A stretch of 64,000 bases of DNA from Paraburkholderia dilworthii (GTDB lineage Bacteria > Pseudomonadota > Gammaproteobacteria > Burkholderiales > Burkholderiaceae): positions 66,564-130,563 of the forward strand of contig NZ_AWZT01000009.1 of assembly GCF_000472525.1 (NCBI RefSeq). Direction: 5' to 3'. The notes below the pieces were generated by a model. That model was not told where the DNA came from. It was given only the letters and a program-made list of their open reading frames with translations, and ran no database searches. Below are positions 27,912-38,995 of the stretch, piece by piece. The position numbers and the translations under genes were made by a program. Position 1 is the stretch's first letter. Every line of letters begins with the position of its first letter.

Positions 27912-27976
27912 GTCGCCTATCCTCGTAGGGCGACGGTTTTTCGCCCGCACTTCGATGGAGTGCGGGCTATTTTTTG
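27912..27976 (+). terminator. Two tandem rightward intrinsic terminators
   Basis: First hairpin: GTCGCC and GGCGAC arms ending about 27935, followed by GGTTTTT. Second: GCCCGCACT (27943-27951) and AGTGCGGGC (27959-27967), a perfect 9-base stem followed by TATTTTTT. Both read rightward, away from the leftward EamA gene that follows, so they end a transcript from the left. Confidence 0.75.
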
Positions 27977-28048
27977 CCTGGGATTTTTCGCGGTAAGCGA
28001 AGTGGACTGCGGACCGGCATAGGCCCGTGACGCTCGAACGCCGAGCTT

Positions 28049-28975
28049 TCAGGTATCCGCCCGCCGCGCCCCGACCCACGGCAAGCGCTTGACCACGCCA
28101 GTCGCCAACGCCGTCCCCACGAGAATCACGCCGCAGCCTTCGAGCATGCCGGGCGACACGCCTTCGCCGAGAAACAGCGCGCCCCACAGAATGCCGAAGA
28201 TCGGAATCACGAAGGTCACGGTGATCGCTCGCGCCGGTCCGGCCACCGCGATCAGATGGAAGAACAGCATATAGGCGATGCCGGTGCACGCCACGCCGAG
28301 CGCGAGCACCGCGCCCCACGCGTGCAGCGAGACCGGCGCGCTCGGCCAGTAGATCACGGCAAGCGGCAACAGCACGACGGTCGCGCCGGTCATCGTGCCG
28401 GTCGCGACGGTCAGCGCGTCGACGCCGGTCAGATAGCGCTTCGTGTAGTTGGCGGCGATGCCGTAGAGCAGCGTCGCGCCGAGCGCGGCGCCTGCCGCGA
28501 GCGCGGTGGTCACAGGTGTTGCCGCCGACCCGCTCGGCGTGGCGATCTGATCCCAGACCAGCATCAGCACGCCGAGAAAGCCGATCACGAGGCCAAGCGT
28601 GCGCAGCGCGCTCAGCCGATCGCGCAGCCAGAGGAAAGCCACGAGGCCGCCCCATAGCGGTGTGGTTGCGTTGATCACCGACGTCACGCCGGCGGACAAC
28701 GTCAACTCCGCGTACGCGAACAGGCAAAAGGGCGCCGCCGAATTCAGAATGCCCACCACGAGCAGCGGAAAAGCCCGCGTGCGCAGGATCGTCGCCGATT
28801 GTTGCAGCGGGCGCCGTGCGAGCAGCACGACTATCAGGAAGGCCGCGCCGATGCCGACGCGCAGCGCCATCAGCGGCGCAACGCCAAAGTCGCTCACGCC
28901 GACGCGGATAAACAGAAACGACGCGCCCCAAAGGGCCGCAAGGATCAGCAACTGGAAAAGGTTTTTGGCATTCAT
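28049..28975 (-). CDS. EamA/DMT-family transporter
   Basis: A 308-residue inner-membrane protein with ten hydrophobic segments in two EamA repeats; the first begins LLILAALWGASFLFIRVGV and the second near residue 155. Members export amino acids or metabolites, but the substrate cannot be told. The start at 28975 gives the normal family length; an in-frame ATG at 29017 would add 14 residues and neither has a strong ribosome site. Confidence 0.85.
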   Translation of the reverse strand: MNAKNLFQLLILAALWGASFLFIRVGVSDFGVAPLMALRVGIGAAFLIVVLLARRPLQQSATILRTRAFPLLVVGILNSAAPFCLFAYAELTLSAGVTSVINATTPLWGGLVAFLWLRDRLSALRTLGLVIGFLGVLMLVWDQIATPSGSAATPVTTALAAGAALGATLLYGIAANYTKRYLTGVDALTVATGTMTGATVVLLPLAVIYWPSAPVSLHAWGAVLALGVACTGIAYMLFFHLIAVAGPARAITVTFVIPIFGILWGALFLGEGVSPGMLEGCGVILVGTALATGVVKRLPWVGARRADT

Positions 28976-29379
28976 TGTGATGGCGTCGCGCGCGGTTGAG
29001 TCGAGACGCCTGCGCATCGTATCAGCGCGAGGGGCCGAAACGTTTCAGGTTCGAATGAAATGGCAAGTTTCGGGAAAGCGTCTGACACACGTGATCGTAA
29101 GCGTGGCGGGGAGCCGCGCAAAGCGAGCAATTCTCACGCTGATGTGAGAAATATTGCGATTCGATCACGCAAGGCGATATGCAGAGGCGAGGCGGCCGGC
29201 GCGAGCGCGCACTCGCTCGCAGGAAGCATTGGCGTCGTCGGTGCGTCGACCGGTGGTAAAAGCGACTCTGGAGCCGGCATACAGAAGAAAGCGCGCGGGC
29301 TTCGTCCGCATACGCATGGTGCACACGCATACGACGCGGGCGTGCCGAACCAGACACGCCCGCTACGCCCGCCACGCGT
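28976..29379. other. Gap between lactate permease end and EamA start
   Basis: No gene is supported. Just past the permease stop is a perfect 9-base hairpin, GCGGGCGTG (29336-29344) and CACGCCCGC (29355-29363), without a U-run. It may help end leftward transcription. Confidence 0.4.
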
Positions 29380-30978
29380 TCAATGCGGGATCATCCCCTG
29401 AAGGACGTTCTGCTGTAGCCACACGAGAATACCGAGCAGCACCGTCAACAGAATAGAGTGCTTGAAGGTCTTCGCGAACACCACGCCTTCCTTGCCTTTG
29501 AGCTCAGTCGTCGCGACGCCAGTCGAGATATTTTGCGGCGAGATCATCTTGCCCATCACGCCGCCTGAGGAGTTCGTCGCCGCCATCAGGATCGGGTTCA
29601 GATTCAACTGATTGGCCGCGACCACCTGCAAGTTGCCGAACAGCGCATTGCCCGATGTATCGCTGCCCGACAGGAACACCGCGACCCAGCCAAGGAACGC
29701 AGACACCAGCGGAAAGAACGGCCCGACCGACGCAGCCCCGAGCCCGAGCGTATAAGTGAGCCCCGAGTAGTTCATCAGATACGCGAGTCCGACGATGGTG
29801 GCGACCGTCAGAATCGCGATACGCGTCTGCACCCACGTGTCGACGATCGCCGCGCCGAATTCGCGCGCGCTGAGCCGCACCACCAGACCCGTGATGATTG
29901 CCGCGACCAGAATCGCCGTGCCCGTCGCGAGCGGCTGGAAGTCCCATACCGCGCCATACGGCGTGTTGTACAAGGTGATGAACACGGCTTTGTCGAGCCC
30001 CGGCCACGGCACTTTGACGTCGCCGATCAGGAAGATCTTCGCCACCGTCCAGACGATCACGACCACCGAGACGATGACCCACGGATACCAGCCTTGGCCG
30101 CCGCCGATCTTGCCGCGCACTTCGCCGACGCGGTCGATATTGATTGCGAACGCGGGATCGGCCGCCGGCTTCCACACGCGCAGGAACGCAATCGTGACGA
30201 TGAGCGAGACCATCGACGACAACACGTCGGTCAGGCTGTAATTCACGTAATTCGACGCGACGAACTGCGTGAGCGCGAAACTGGCACCCGACACCAGCAG
30301 CACCGGCCAGATGCGCGCCATGTTGCGAAAGCCGGCATAGACGGCGATCACGTAGAACGGCAACAGCAGGGCAAAGAACGGCAACTGGCGGCCGACCATT
30401 TTTGCGAGCGAATCGGCGGGCAAATGCGTGACCGCGCCGAGCACCGTGATCGGCACACCGAGTGCGCCGAATGCCACCGGCGCCGTGTTGAAGATCAGCG
30501 TGAAGGTGAGCGCCTCGAGCGTCGGAAAGCCGAGCAGGATCAGCAGCGAACTCGTGATCGCGACCGGCGTGCCGAAGCCGGAAATTCCCTCCAGCAGCGC
30601 GCCAAACGAAAAGCCCACGACGACCAGCACGACGCGCCGGTCGTTCGGCAGGTTGTCAATCATCCACATGCGAAATGCCGCGAAGCGGCCCGAGCGTTGT
30701 GCGATGTTGTAGAGCAGGATCGCGGTGAACACGATCCACATGACCGGCCAGCACGCGAATACGACGCCCGCGGCGACCGAATCGAGCGCGAGCCCCACCG
30801 GAAAGCGCCACACGGCAATCGCGACGATCAGCCCGACGACGAGCCCCGCGAGCGACGCCTGCCACGCAGGCCGGCGTGCCCAGCCGAGCAGTACCAGCAC
30901 GACGATGATCGGCAGCGCCGCGACCAGGAACGACGGAAGCAGGGAATTGCCGACCGGGGTGAGTAGTTGATGAAACAT
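29380..30978 (-). CDS. lldP: L-lactate permease
   Basis: A 532-residue inner-membrane proton symporter for L- and D-lactate or glycolate, with about 12-14 hydrophobic segments. Family blocks are GALLEGISGFGTPVAITSSL (near residue 120), FNTAPVAFGALGVPI and the C-terminal SGSDTSGNALFGNLQ with ATNSSGGVMGKMISPQN. AAGGAG lies 5 bases before the ATG at 30978, which decides it over the adjacent GTG. It stands alone, with no lactate dehydrogenase nearby. Confidence 0.93.
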   Translation of the reverse strand: MFHQLLTPVGNSLLPSFLVAALPIIVVLVLLGWARRPAWQASLAGLVVGLIVAIAVWRFPVGLALDSVAAGVVFACWPVMWIVFTAILLYNIAQRSGRFAAFRMWMIDNLPNDRRVVLVVVGFSFGALLEGISGFGTPVAITSSLLILLGFPTLEALTFTLIFNTAPVAFGALGVPITVLGAVTHLPADSLAKMVGRQLPFFALLLPFYVIAVYAGFRNMARIWPVLLVSGASFALTQFVASNYVNYSLTDVLSSMVSLIVTIAFLRVWKPAADPAFAINIDRVGEVRGKIGGGQGWYPWVIVSVVVIVWTVAKIFLIGDVKVPWPGLDKAVFITLYNTPYGAVWDFQPLATGTAILVAAIITGLVVRLSAREFGAAIVDTWVQTRIAILTVATIVGLAYLMNYSGLTYTLGLGAASVGPFFPLVSAFLGWVAVFLSGSDTSGNALFGNLQVVAANQLNLNPILMAATNSSGGVMGKMISPQNISTGVATTELKGKEGVVFAKTFKHSILLTVLLGILVWLQQNVLQGMIPH

Positions 30979-31232
30979 CACGTCTCCTTCGTTGTTGTTC
31001 GAAATCGACGCGAGACTGCGAATGACGGGACGCGTCGCTCGTGCAGGACGGATGAGCGCCGCCCGTGTGGCAAAGCACCGGGCGGCTCGCTTTTAAACGC
31101 TTACTGTGTGCGGCTTAACCAAGCATAGAGGCCAAGGCCCGCGCGTCAAGAAGGGAAACTACGGGAGGAGCGAAAGCGCAGCCGGCGGCGGGCGCCGGCA
31201 TCGCCTGACTTCGTTCAGGATGACTTCGTTCA

Positions 31233-31787
31233 GTGATGGTAGCCGTGGCCATGCCCGCCCCACGACCAGCCAAAGCCGATCGACACCGCCGGGCCATACC
31301 AGCCAGGATAGCCGTAACCGTACCAGGCCGGATAAACCGGCGGCGGATAGTACGCCGGATAAGCCGGCGCGACATACACGGGCGGCTGCGCAACCACATA
31401 GGCGGCAGGCGGATAGGTTGAGCCCGCCTGCTGTTGCTGCTGTAGTTGCTGCTGCTGTGCTTGCTGTCCGGACTGCTGCTCGACGGCCGGATCGCCCACC
31501 GTGCCGAGCGGCACTTCGCGCTGTGCCGCGCTGGCGGGCACTGTCGCGTAATACGCCGGGTAGTAGGCCGGATAGTAGCCGTAAGGGTAGTAGCAGCCAG
31601 ACAGGAACAGCGCACCTGCGGCGCCGCATAGTGCGAGCCGCGCTCGGCCGATGTTCGCCACATGAGGAATGTGCTGGCTGATGCGGTCAGCCGCGCGCTG
31701 CACACGCAGCGGCAGTCGCAGGCGCAGGCGAATAGTATGAAGAGGGCTATGAAACCAGCTATAAAACGAGACGACGGGGGACTTCAT
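31233..31787 (-). CDS. Tyr/Pro/Gln-rich hypothetical lipoprotein
   Basis: A 184-residue protein. A hydrophobic segment ends in LFLSGC (lipobox, Cys near residue 66), so the true signal peptide may start further in than the ATG at 31787. That ATG has GGAG 7 bases upstream. The mature part is repeats of YPYGYYPAYYPAYY, a Gln-rich run of about 14 residues, and a Gly/His-rich end (GWSWGGHGHGYHH). Such proteins are common surface or periplasmic lipoproteins in Burkholderia, of unknown role. Confidence 0.65.
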
Positions 31788-32017
31788 GACGCGCTCCAGT
31801 TCGCAAGCAGCTTGCAAGCGACGCGGCCGACGCCATCGTCGGCACGTTCTCGCACGAGCTTACGCCCAGGCGGCGCAAAGAGGATTGCAAAACAGTAACG
31901 GCGAATTTCGCGTCATTGCCGCCGCATGTCGTGACGCTGGATGCAGTACGTCTTTTCAGCGGATGCGAGCCGGGTTTCGCGCGCGGCTCGCGTTTCACTG
32001 CAATGCATCATTGAAGC

Positions 32018-32230
32018 CTACTTGCCCACCTGATTACCGATGACGCCGCCCACAGCCGCGCCTCCCAGCGTGGACAGCGCACTGCCGCCGACCACCGCGC
32101 CGGCCGCGCCACCTACGCCCGCGCCAACTGCGGTATCACGTTGCCGGGTGGTCATGCCCTCGCACGCGCAAAGGCTTGCGGCAACCGCGACAATCGCCGC
32201 AAGCGAACCCATTCTACGAATCGATTTCAT
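32018..32230 (-). CDS. OsmB-like glycine-zipper lipoprotein
   Basis: A 70-residue lipoprotein with signal peptide, lipobox LCAC (Cys near residue 23) and a Gly-zipper two-helix domain (AVGAGVGGAAGAVVGGSALS, then TLGGAAVGGVIGNQVGK), as in osmotically inducible OsmB. The ATG at 32230 has AAGGGAG 8 bases upstream and is preferred over a GTG three codons earlier. It probably sits in the outer membrane; the role is unclear. Confidence 0.75.
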   Translation of the reverse strand: MKSIRRMGSLAAIVAVAASLCACEGMTTRQRDTAVGAGVGGAAGAVVGGSALSTLGGAAVGGVIGNQVGK

Positions 32231-32395
32231 GATGTTCACTCCCTTGTTGTGATTGGAAGCCGCCTGTCGTTTTGTGTTTGAGTTGATCTTATCGCCGCCG
32301 CCGGTTTCCAGATGTATGAGGTTGTCAGCAGATTGACGGTTTCGTAATCAAATGTTTCCCCGCGTGCAGCATGTCGCGTGCCTGAGCGAGCGACG

Positions 32396-32420
32396 AAAAA
32401 AGCCCGCCGGCGGCGGGCTT
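32396..32420 (-). terminator. Intrinsic terminator of thiC
   Basis: Reading leftward, AAGCCCGCC and GGCGGGCTT form a perfect 9-base stem (32420-32400) with a 3-base loop, followed by a run of T. It lies about 60 bases after the thiC stop. Confidence 0.85.
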
Positions 32421-32481
32421 TGCGTTGCAAGACGTTGTGCGCGCATCGAAGTATGCGAGCGCCGCCAGCGTCGCGAGCGGC

Positions 32482-34815
<2,334 letters not shown>

Positions 34816-34902
34816 CTAATCCGCTATTTGCGCACTATGCTTGTATTGACGGGCGCGCCGCATATGACGCGCTGCAACACTTACGCCACGCGGTGCGTTC
34901 GC

Positions 34903-35322
34903 TTACAGCGTGAAATCGTCGGCGGCTTCGGGCTGGTAGACGATCTTCTCGAGCTTGAGCACCTTTTCGGCGCCGCTCGGCGGCACGAAGCGAATCTGCT
35001 CGCCGCGTTTCGCGCCGAGCAGCGCGAGGCCGACTGGCGAGAACACATTCAGGCGGCCATGCGCGAAGTCGGCGTCGGGCGGATACACGACAGTCCAGGT
35101 CATCTGCTCGCCGCTGCTTTCGTCAACGAGCGTGGCCTGCGAGTTCATCGTGACCACGTTGGCCGGAATCTCGCGCGAATCGACGATAACCGCGCGCTCC
35201 AGTACGTCGTCGAGCACGTCGTGCAAGCGCGAGTCCGCGCCGGGCGCGGCGGCGTGCTTCTCAAGACGGGCGACGTCGAGTTCGGTGAGGTAACACTGCT
35301 TGGTCCTTCGGGTCGTTTTCAC
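34903..35322 (-). CDS. rnk: Rnk-like regulator of nucleoside diphosphate kinase (GreA/B family)
   Basis: A 139-residue protein with a short N-terminal helix region and the GreA/B C-terminal FKBP-like domain (EQMTWTVVYPPDADFAHGRL, VFSPVGLALLGAKRGEQI). Rnk proteins of about 136 residues bind RNA polymerase and modulate nucleotide metabolism. The GTG at 35322 has GGAG 8 bases upstream. It is monocistronic. Confidence 0.88.
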   Translation of the reverse strand: MKTTRRTKQCYLTELDVARLEKHAAAPGADSRLHDVLDDVLERAVIVDSREIPANVVTMNSQATLVDESSGEQMTWTVVYPPDADFAHGRLNVFSPVGLALLGAKRGEQIRFVPPSGAEKVLKLEKIVYQPEAADDFTL

Positions 35323-35897
35323 GGCGGCTACTCCAATTCGATCTGCAATCTGGCTGCAATCTGTGTACGAGGAAACGTCATGCGGATGTGATCGGCCCGG
35401 CGCCCCGAAAGTCCCCTTGGGGACGACGCGGCTTCAGGCAAGGGAGTGAGCTGCGTCAGTAGGAGTGCCGGGCGGCGAGAAGCGGAAGCGTTCTTGGCGG
35501 AAGCGTTCGCGACGGCTCGCCGGCGGATTGCGGCGCGGACTGCACGCGCGCGCAACCGGTTGCGCGACGAGGGCGCAAGCGGGTCAGGGCACGTAAAGTC
35601 GGAGAGCGCATCGAATTGCCGGCAGTGGTCGAATGGAGAGGGTCACCGCGCCGCGCAAATCAGCCCAATGAGAAAAAAAGACAGCGCGCGGCGCGGTCGA
35701 TAACAGCCATGTTAGCACGGCGTCTTTCAGCGGCCCTTGTGGAGATTTCGCTGTTGTAAGCGGCGGCGCGCAAACCGGTGATGACTTACGAACACCGCGG
35801 AACACCGCGCGCAAACGTCAGGCAAAAAAATTTGCAGCGGGCTGTCATAAGCCGCTGCGCGCATCGACAAACGTGCAGATCCCGATAGGAGCACGTC
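35323..35897. other. 575-bp gap with a leftward terminator-like hairpin
   Basis: No gene is supported. A hairpin GCAGCGG (35834-35840) with CCGCTGC (35852-35858) is followed, reading leftward, by AAATTTTTTT, which looks like an intrinsic terminator. No leftward gene lies to its right within reach. The rest is GC-rich with no clear feature. Confidence 0.35.
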
Positions 35898-36740
35898 ATG
35901 CAACTAGTCCGCACGCGCCGCGCGCATAGACCGTTCGTTCGCACCATCGTACTTGTCAGCGCGATAGCGATGTTGTCCGTGAGCGGTTTGGCAAATGCAG
36001 CCGGAGCGATGTGTAGTGCGCACAGTCCCCCGCATCGCGTTGCGCTCGTCGAGCTCTACAGCAGTGAAGGGTGCAATAGCTGCCCGCCTGCCGACGAGTG
36101 GCTCGGCCAATGGAAGCACAGCGGCTCGACGCAAAGCATCGTGCCTTTGGCATTGCACGTGGACTACTGGAACAGCCTTGGCTGGACGGACCGCTTCTCG
36201 CAGCACCGCTTCACCGAACGTCAGCAGACGCTCACCGACCTTGCCGGCGGTCACACGATCTATACGCCTGAAGTTTTCGTGGCCGGGCGGGAATTGCGAA
36301 GCTGGTCGCAGCGCGACAGTTTCCAGAGCCGCATCGGCAAGCTCGTTGCCGAGCCGGCGCAAGCGAACGTCGCGCTTGAACTGAAGCCGCAGACGGGCGG
36401 CGCATTCAACGTCGCGGCCCGCTTCGACAGCCGGGCTGCGGATCGCGCGGGGCCGCTCAATGCATACGTCGCGGTGTACGAAAACTCGCTGAGCTCTCAG
36501 GTTGGCGCGGGCGAAAACCGCGGCGCGACGTTGCATCACGAAAGAGTCGTGCGGCAGTGGATCGGACCGGTGCCGCTCGTCGGCGGCAATGCGCAGATTC
36601 GCCGCGACATTCATCTCGACGATGCCGAGGCGAATAGAAATGCTAGCGCGGACGCCGATAAGTTCGGCGTGGTCGCTTTTGTCGAGAACGCCGCAACCGG
36701 CGACGTACTGCAAGTGGCCGAACTGGCCGCCTGCCACTAA
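35898..36740 (+). CDS. DUF1223 exported thioredoxin-fold protein
   Basis: A 280-residue protein with a signal peptide (about residues 1-36) and the DUF1223 fold, a thioredoxin-like domain with a redox motif CNSC in YSSEGCNSCPPADEWL near residue 60. The conserved HVDYWNSLGWTDRF and YTPEVFVAGRE follow. It is periplasmic and its function is not established. It lies 29 bases before a cytochrome b gene and opens a run of four exported or membrane redox genes, which suggests a shared envelope redox role. Confidence 0.85.
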   Translation: MQLVRTRRAHRPFVRTIVLVSAIAMLSVSGLANAAGAMCSAHSPPHRVALVELYSSEGCNSCPPADEWLGQWKHSGSTQSIVPLALHVDYWNSLGWTDRFSQHRFTERQQTLTDLAGGHTIYTPEVFVAGRELRSWSQRDSFQSRIGKLVAEPAQANVALELKPQTGGAFNVAARFDSRAADRAGPLNAYVAVYENSLSSQVGAGENRGATLHHERVVRQWIGPVPLVGGNAQIRRDIHLDDAEANRNASADADKFGVVAFVENAATGDVLQVAELAACH

Positions 36741-36769
36741 GCGCTCGTCGTCAATCAATGGAGATTCTC

Positions 36770-37408
36770 ATGGCAACGCATCATGTTGTTCGCGACAGCG
36801 CACCGCCTGCCGCGCCTTCGAGCGGCGCGATACATCCGGTATGGGTGCGCATCACGCATTGGCTCAACGCACTGGCTGCGATCGTCATGATGCTCTCGGG
36901 CTGGCGCATTTACGATGCGTCGCCGGTCTTCCCCGCGTTCCGTTTCCCCACGGAGATCACGCTCGGCGGCTGGCTGGGCGGCGCGTTGCAATGGCATTTC
37001 GCTGCCATGTGGCTGCTGGTTTTCAACGGTCTCGCGTATCTCGCGATCAACCTCGCGAGCGGACGTTTCGTCCGCAAGTTCTTGCCGGTTTCGCCACGCG
37101 CGGTGTTGCACGATTTCATCGCCGCGTTGACCGGCAAGCTGTCGCACGCGGACTTGCGGGTCTACAACGCGGTGCAGAAATTCGCCTACCTGTTCGTCGT
37201 TTTCGATCTGATCGTGCTCGTGCTGTCGGGGCTCGCGATCTGGAAGTCGGTGCAGTTTCCGCTGCTGCGAGAACTGATGGGCGGCTACGACAACGCCCGC
37301 ATCGTCCATTTCTGCGCGATGGCGCTGATGGCCGCGTTTATCGCCGTGCATCTGGCGATGGTCGCGCTCGTGCCTCGCTCGCTGCTCGCCATGTTGCGCG
37401 GACGATAA
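36770..37408 (+). CDS. Cytochrome b (b561-type) electron-transfer subunit
   Basis: A 212-residue integral membrane cytochrome b with four hydrophobic segments and histidines placed to bind b-type heme (WVRITHWLNALAAIVMM, WHFAAMWLLV, HDFIAAL, IVHFCAMALMAAFIAVHL). GGAG lies 6 bases before the ATG at 36770, preferred over an ATG at 36758. It would carry quinol electrons to the molybdoprotein encoded 32 bases downstream, the role of MsrQ or YedZ1-type partners. Confidence 0.85.
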   Translation: MATHHVVRDSAPPAAPSSGAIHPVWVRITHWLNALAAIVMMLSGWRIYDASPVFPAFRFPTEITLGGWLGGALQWHFAAMWLLVFNGLAYLAINLASGRFVRKFLPVSPRAVLHDFIAALTGKLSHADLRVYNAVQKFAYLFVVFDLIVLVLSGLAIWKSVQFPLLRELMGGYDNARIVHFCAMALMAAFIAVHLAMVALVPRSLLAMLRGR

Positions 37409-37440
37409 ATCCAACGCGTGAATGTTACGGATACCGAATC

Positions 37441-38232
37441 ATGAACAAGATCATCAAGCAATCCGCGGCGAACAAAGTCGGCAAGCTGGACCGTGAGTCC
37501 ATTCTGATCGACGTCAGACGCGAGCTTTCGATGCCGTCGCGGCGTCTGTTCGGCAAGCAGCTTCTGTCGCTCGGCGGTTTGTCGATGCTCACTGGCTGCT
37601 CGCTGACCGACGACGAATCGGTCAACAAATTTCTCACCGCCGTCTCGCGCCTGAACGATCGCGCGCAAGCCGCGCTGTTCGATCCGAAGCAACTCGCGCC
37701 GACCTACACCGAGGCGCAAATCACGCGGCCATTTCCATTCAATGCGTACTACGGCATCGACGAAGTGCCGCAGGTCGACGCGTCCGGCTACAAGCTGAAG
37801 ATCAGCGGCCTCGCGACCGGCCAGCGTGTGTGGACCTTACCCGAACTGTACGCGCTGCCGCACGCGGAGCAGATCACCCGGCACATCTGTGTGGAAGGGT
37901 GGAGCGCGATAGGCCGGTGGGGCGGCACGCCGTTCGGCGATTTTCTGCGGCGCGTCGGCGCGGACACGAGTGCGAAATACGTCGGCTTCAAATGCGCGGA
38001 CGACTACTACGAAAGCATCGACATGCCCACCGCGCTGCATCCGCAAACGCTGCTCACGTTTTCCTACGATGGCGAGCGCCTGCCCGCCAGATATGGCTTC
38101 CCGATGAAGCTGCGCATGCCCACCAAGCTCGGCTACAAGAACCCCAAGCACATCGTCGAAATGTTCGTCACCAACACGTATCCTGGCGGCTATTGGGTCG
38201 ACCAGGGTTACAACTGGTTCGGAGGCTCCTGA
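37441..38232 (+). CDS. Tat-exported molybdopterin oxidoreductase of the sulfite-oxidase/MsrP fold
   Basis: A 263-residue Mo-cofactor protein. The N-terminus has a twin-arginine motif SRRLFGK followed by a hydrophobic stretch and a lipobox-like MLTGC, so the enzyme may be a Tat-exported lipoprotein. The Mo-binding cysteine lies in RHICVEGWSAIGRWGG. SUOX-fold blocks PLHP-like DMPTALHPQTLLTF and MPTKLGYKNPKHI follow. It is shorter than E. coli MsrP (about 330), so it is a divergent relative. It sits between its cytochrome b and a Met-rich protein, consistent with repair of methionine sulfoxide or another S/N-oxide. Confidence 0.85.
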   Translation: MNKIIKQSAANKVGKLDRESILIDVRRELSMPSRRLFGKQLLSLGGLSMLTGCSLTDDESVNKFLTAVSRLNDRAQAALFDPKQLAPTYTEAQITRPFPFNAYYGIDEVPQVDASGYKLKISGLATGQRVWTLPELYALPHAEQITRHICVEGWSAIGRWGGTPFGDFLRRVGADTSAKYVGFKCADDYYESIDMPTALHPQTLLTFSYDGERLPARYGFPMKLRMPTKLGYKNPKHIVEMFVTNTYPGGYWVDQGYNWFGGS

Positions 38233-38345
38233 CGCGCGCGGGTCGCCGCATGCGCTGCGCGCGTGCATGACCTCGGGCGGCAGAAGCTTCGGAAATACGC
38301 CGGCTCGAGCCGGTTCGATTCATCCACAACAAACGGAGTTATCCC

Positions 38346-38591
38346 ATGAAGAAATTTGCAATCGCAGCAGTGGCCGTCGCCTTTCTGACCAGCGGCGGCG
38401 CCGCATTCGCGCAGGCAAGCGGCGCGATGTCCAACGATTCGATGTCGCACGATTCGATGTCGAAAGACACCATGTCCAAGGACGGCATGTCAAAAGACCA
38501 TATGAAAAAGGACGCAATGAAGCACGACAAGATGAAAAAGGGTGACGCGATGGGCATGAAGCACGAGGCATCGGGCGCGATGAGCAACTGA
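38346..38591 (+). CDS. Met-rich MXKDX pentapeptide-repeat protein
   Basis: An 81-residue protein: signal peptide (about 1-23, ending AFA), then repeats of the type M-S-K-D-x and M-K-K-D-x. The mature part of about 58 residues has 11 methionines, regularly spaced and surface-type, with Lys/Asp/Ser between. This is the MXKDX family, of unproven function. It lies 113 bases after the molybdoenzyme gene. A methionine-rich periplasmic peptide beside an MsrP-like enzyme recalls the MrpX/YedY1 hypochlorite-scavenging pair of Azospira. Confidence 0.85.
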   Translation: MKKFAIAAVAVAFLTSGGAAFAQASGAMSNDSMSHDSMSKDTMSKDGMSKDHMKKDAMKHDKMKKGDAMGMKHEASGAMSN

Positions 38592-38676
38592 GCGACGCAG
38601 CGGGTCGCCGCAGATTGAATGCGGCGGCTCGGCCCGGTGCGCGCTGCATGAGCGGCGCTTTGTCGGGCAAGGTCAG

Positions 38677-38713
38677 ACACAAAGCCGGGCCGAGGTTCGC
38701 CCCGGCTTTGTGT
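38677..38713. terminator. Perfect 13-bp hairpin after the MXKDX gene
   Basis: ACACAAAGCCGGG (38677-38689) and CCCGGCTTTGTGT (38701-38713) pair exactly around an 11-base loop. No U-run follows, so termination is likely but not classical; it may instead protect the 3' end of the upstream mRNA. Confidence 0.55.
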
Positions 38714-38995
38714 TGCATGCGCACCAAAAGTTACGATTCTTTCGCATGACGCGGTGGGCGCTTACTGCATAATGCGATGCGCGCCGTGAATCCGGCGGCG
38801 TCAGCCGCAAATCCGCCGGAGCGACTCGCTCGACCGGCGCGGCGTTGCAACTTCCGTGTGGCTTTTTCTATTAGCCAACTACCGTCCTTCGCTCCACCAA
38901 CATGTCCGCCAGCCTCGCCCGTCTGACCGCATCGCCGATGCGGTGTCCGCCGTCCCCGCAGCGGGCGCCCCGAACGGAATGGACGGGTTGACCGC
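38714..38995. other. Gap before the EamA transporter
   Basis: No gene is seen. A possible -10 (CATAAT near 38767) lacks a good -35. A GC-rich symmetric stretch lies near 38795-38820. Confidence 0.35.

Noticed and set aside
35446..35703. Small Arg/Ala-rich frame in the rnk-DUF1223 gap
   Set aside because: No ribosome site, no recognisable domain, composition like random GC-rich DNA.
36502..37440. Long open frame running into the molybdoenzyme from the left
   Set aside because: It crosses the DUF1223 and cytochrome genes in another frame; the true start at 37441 begins the Tat signal peptide.
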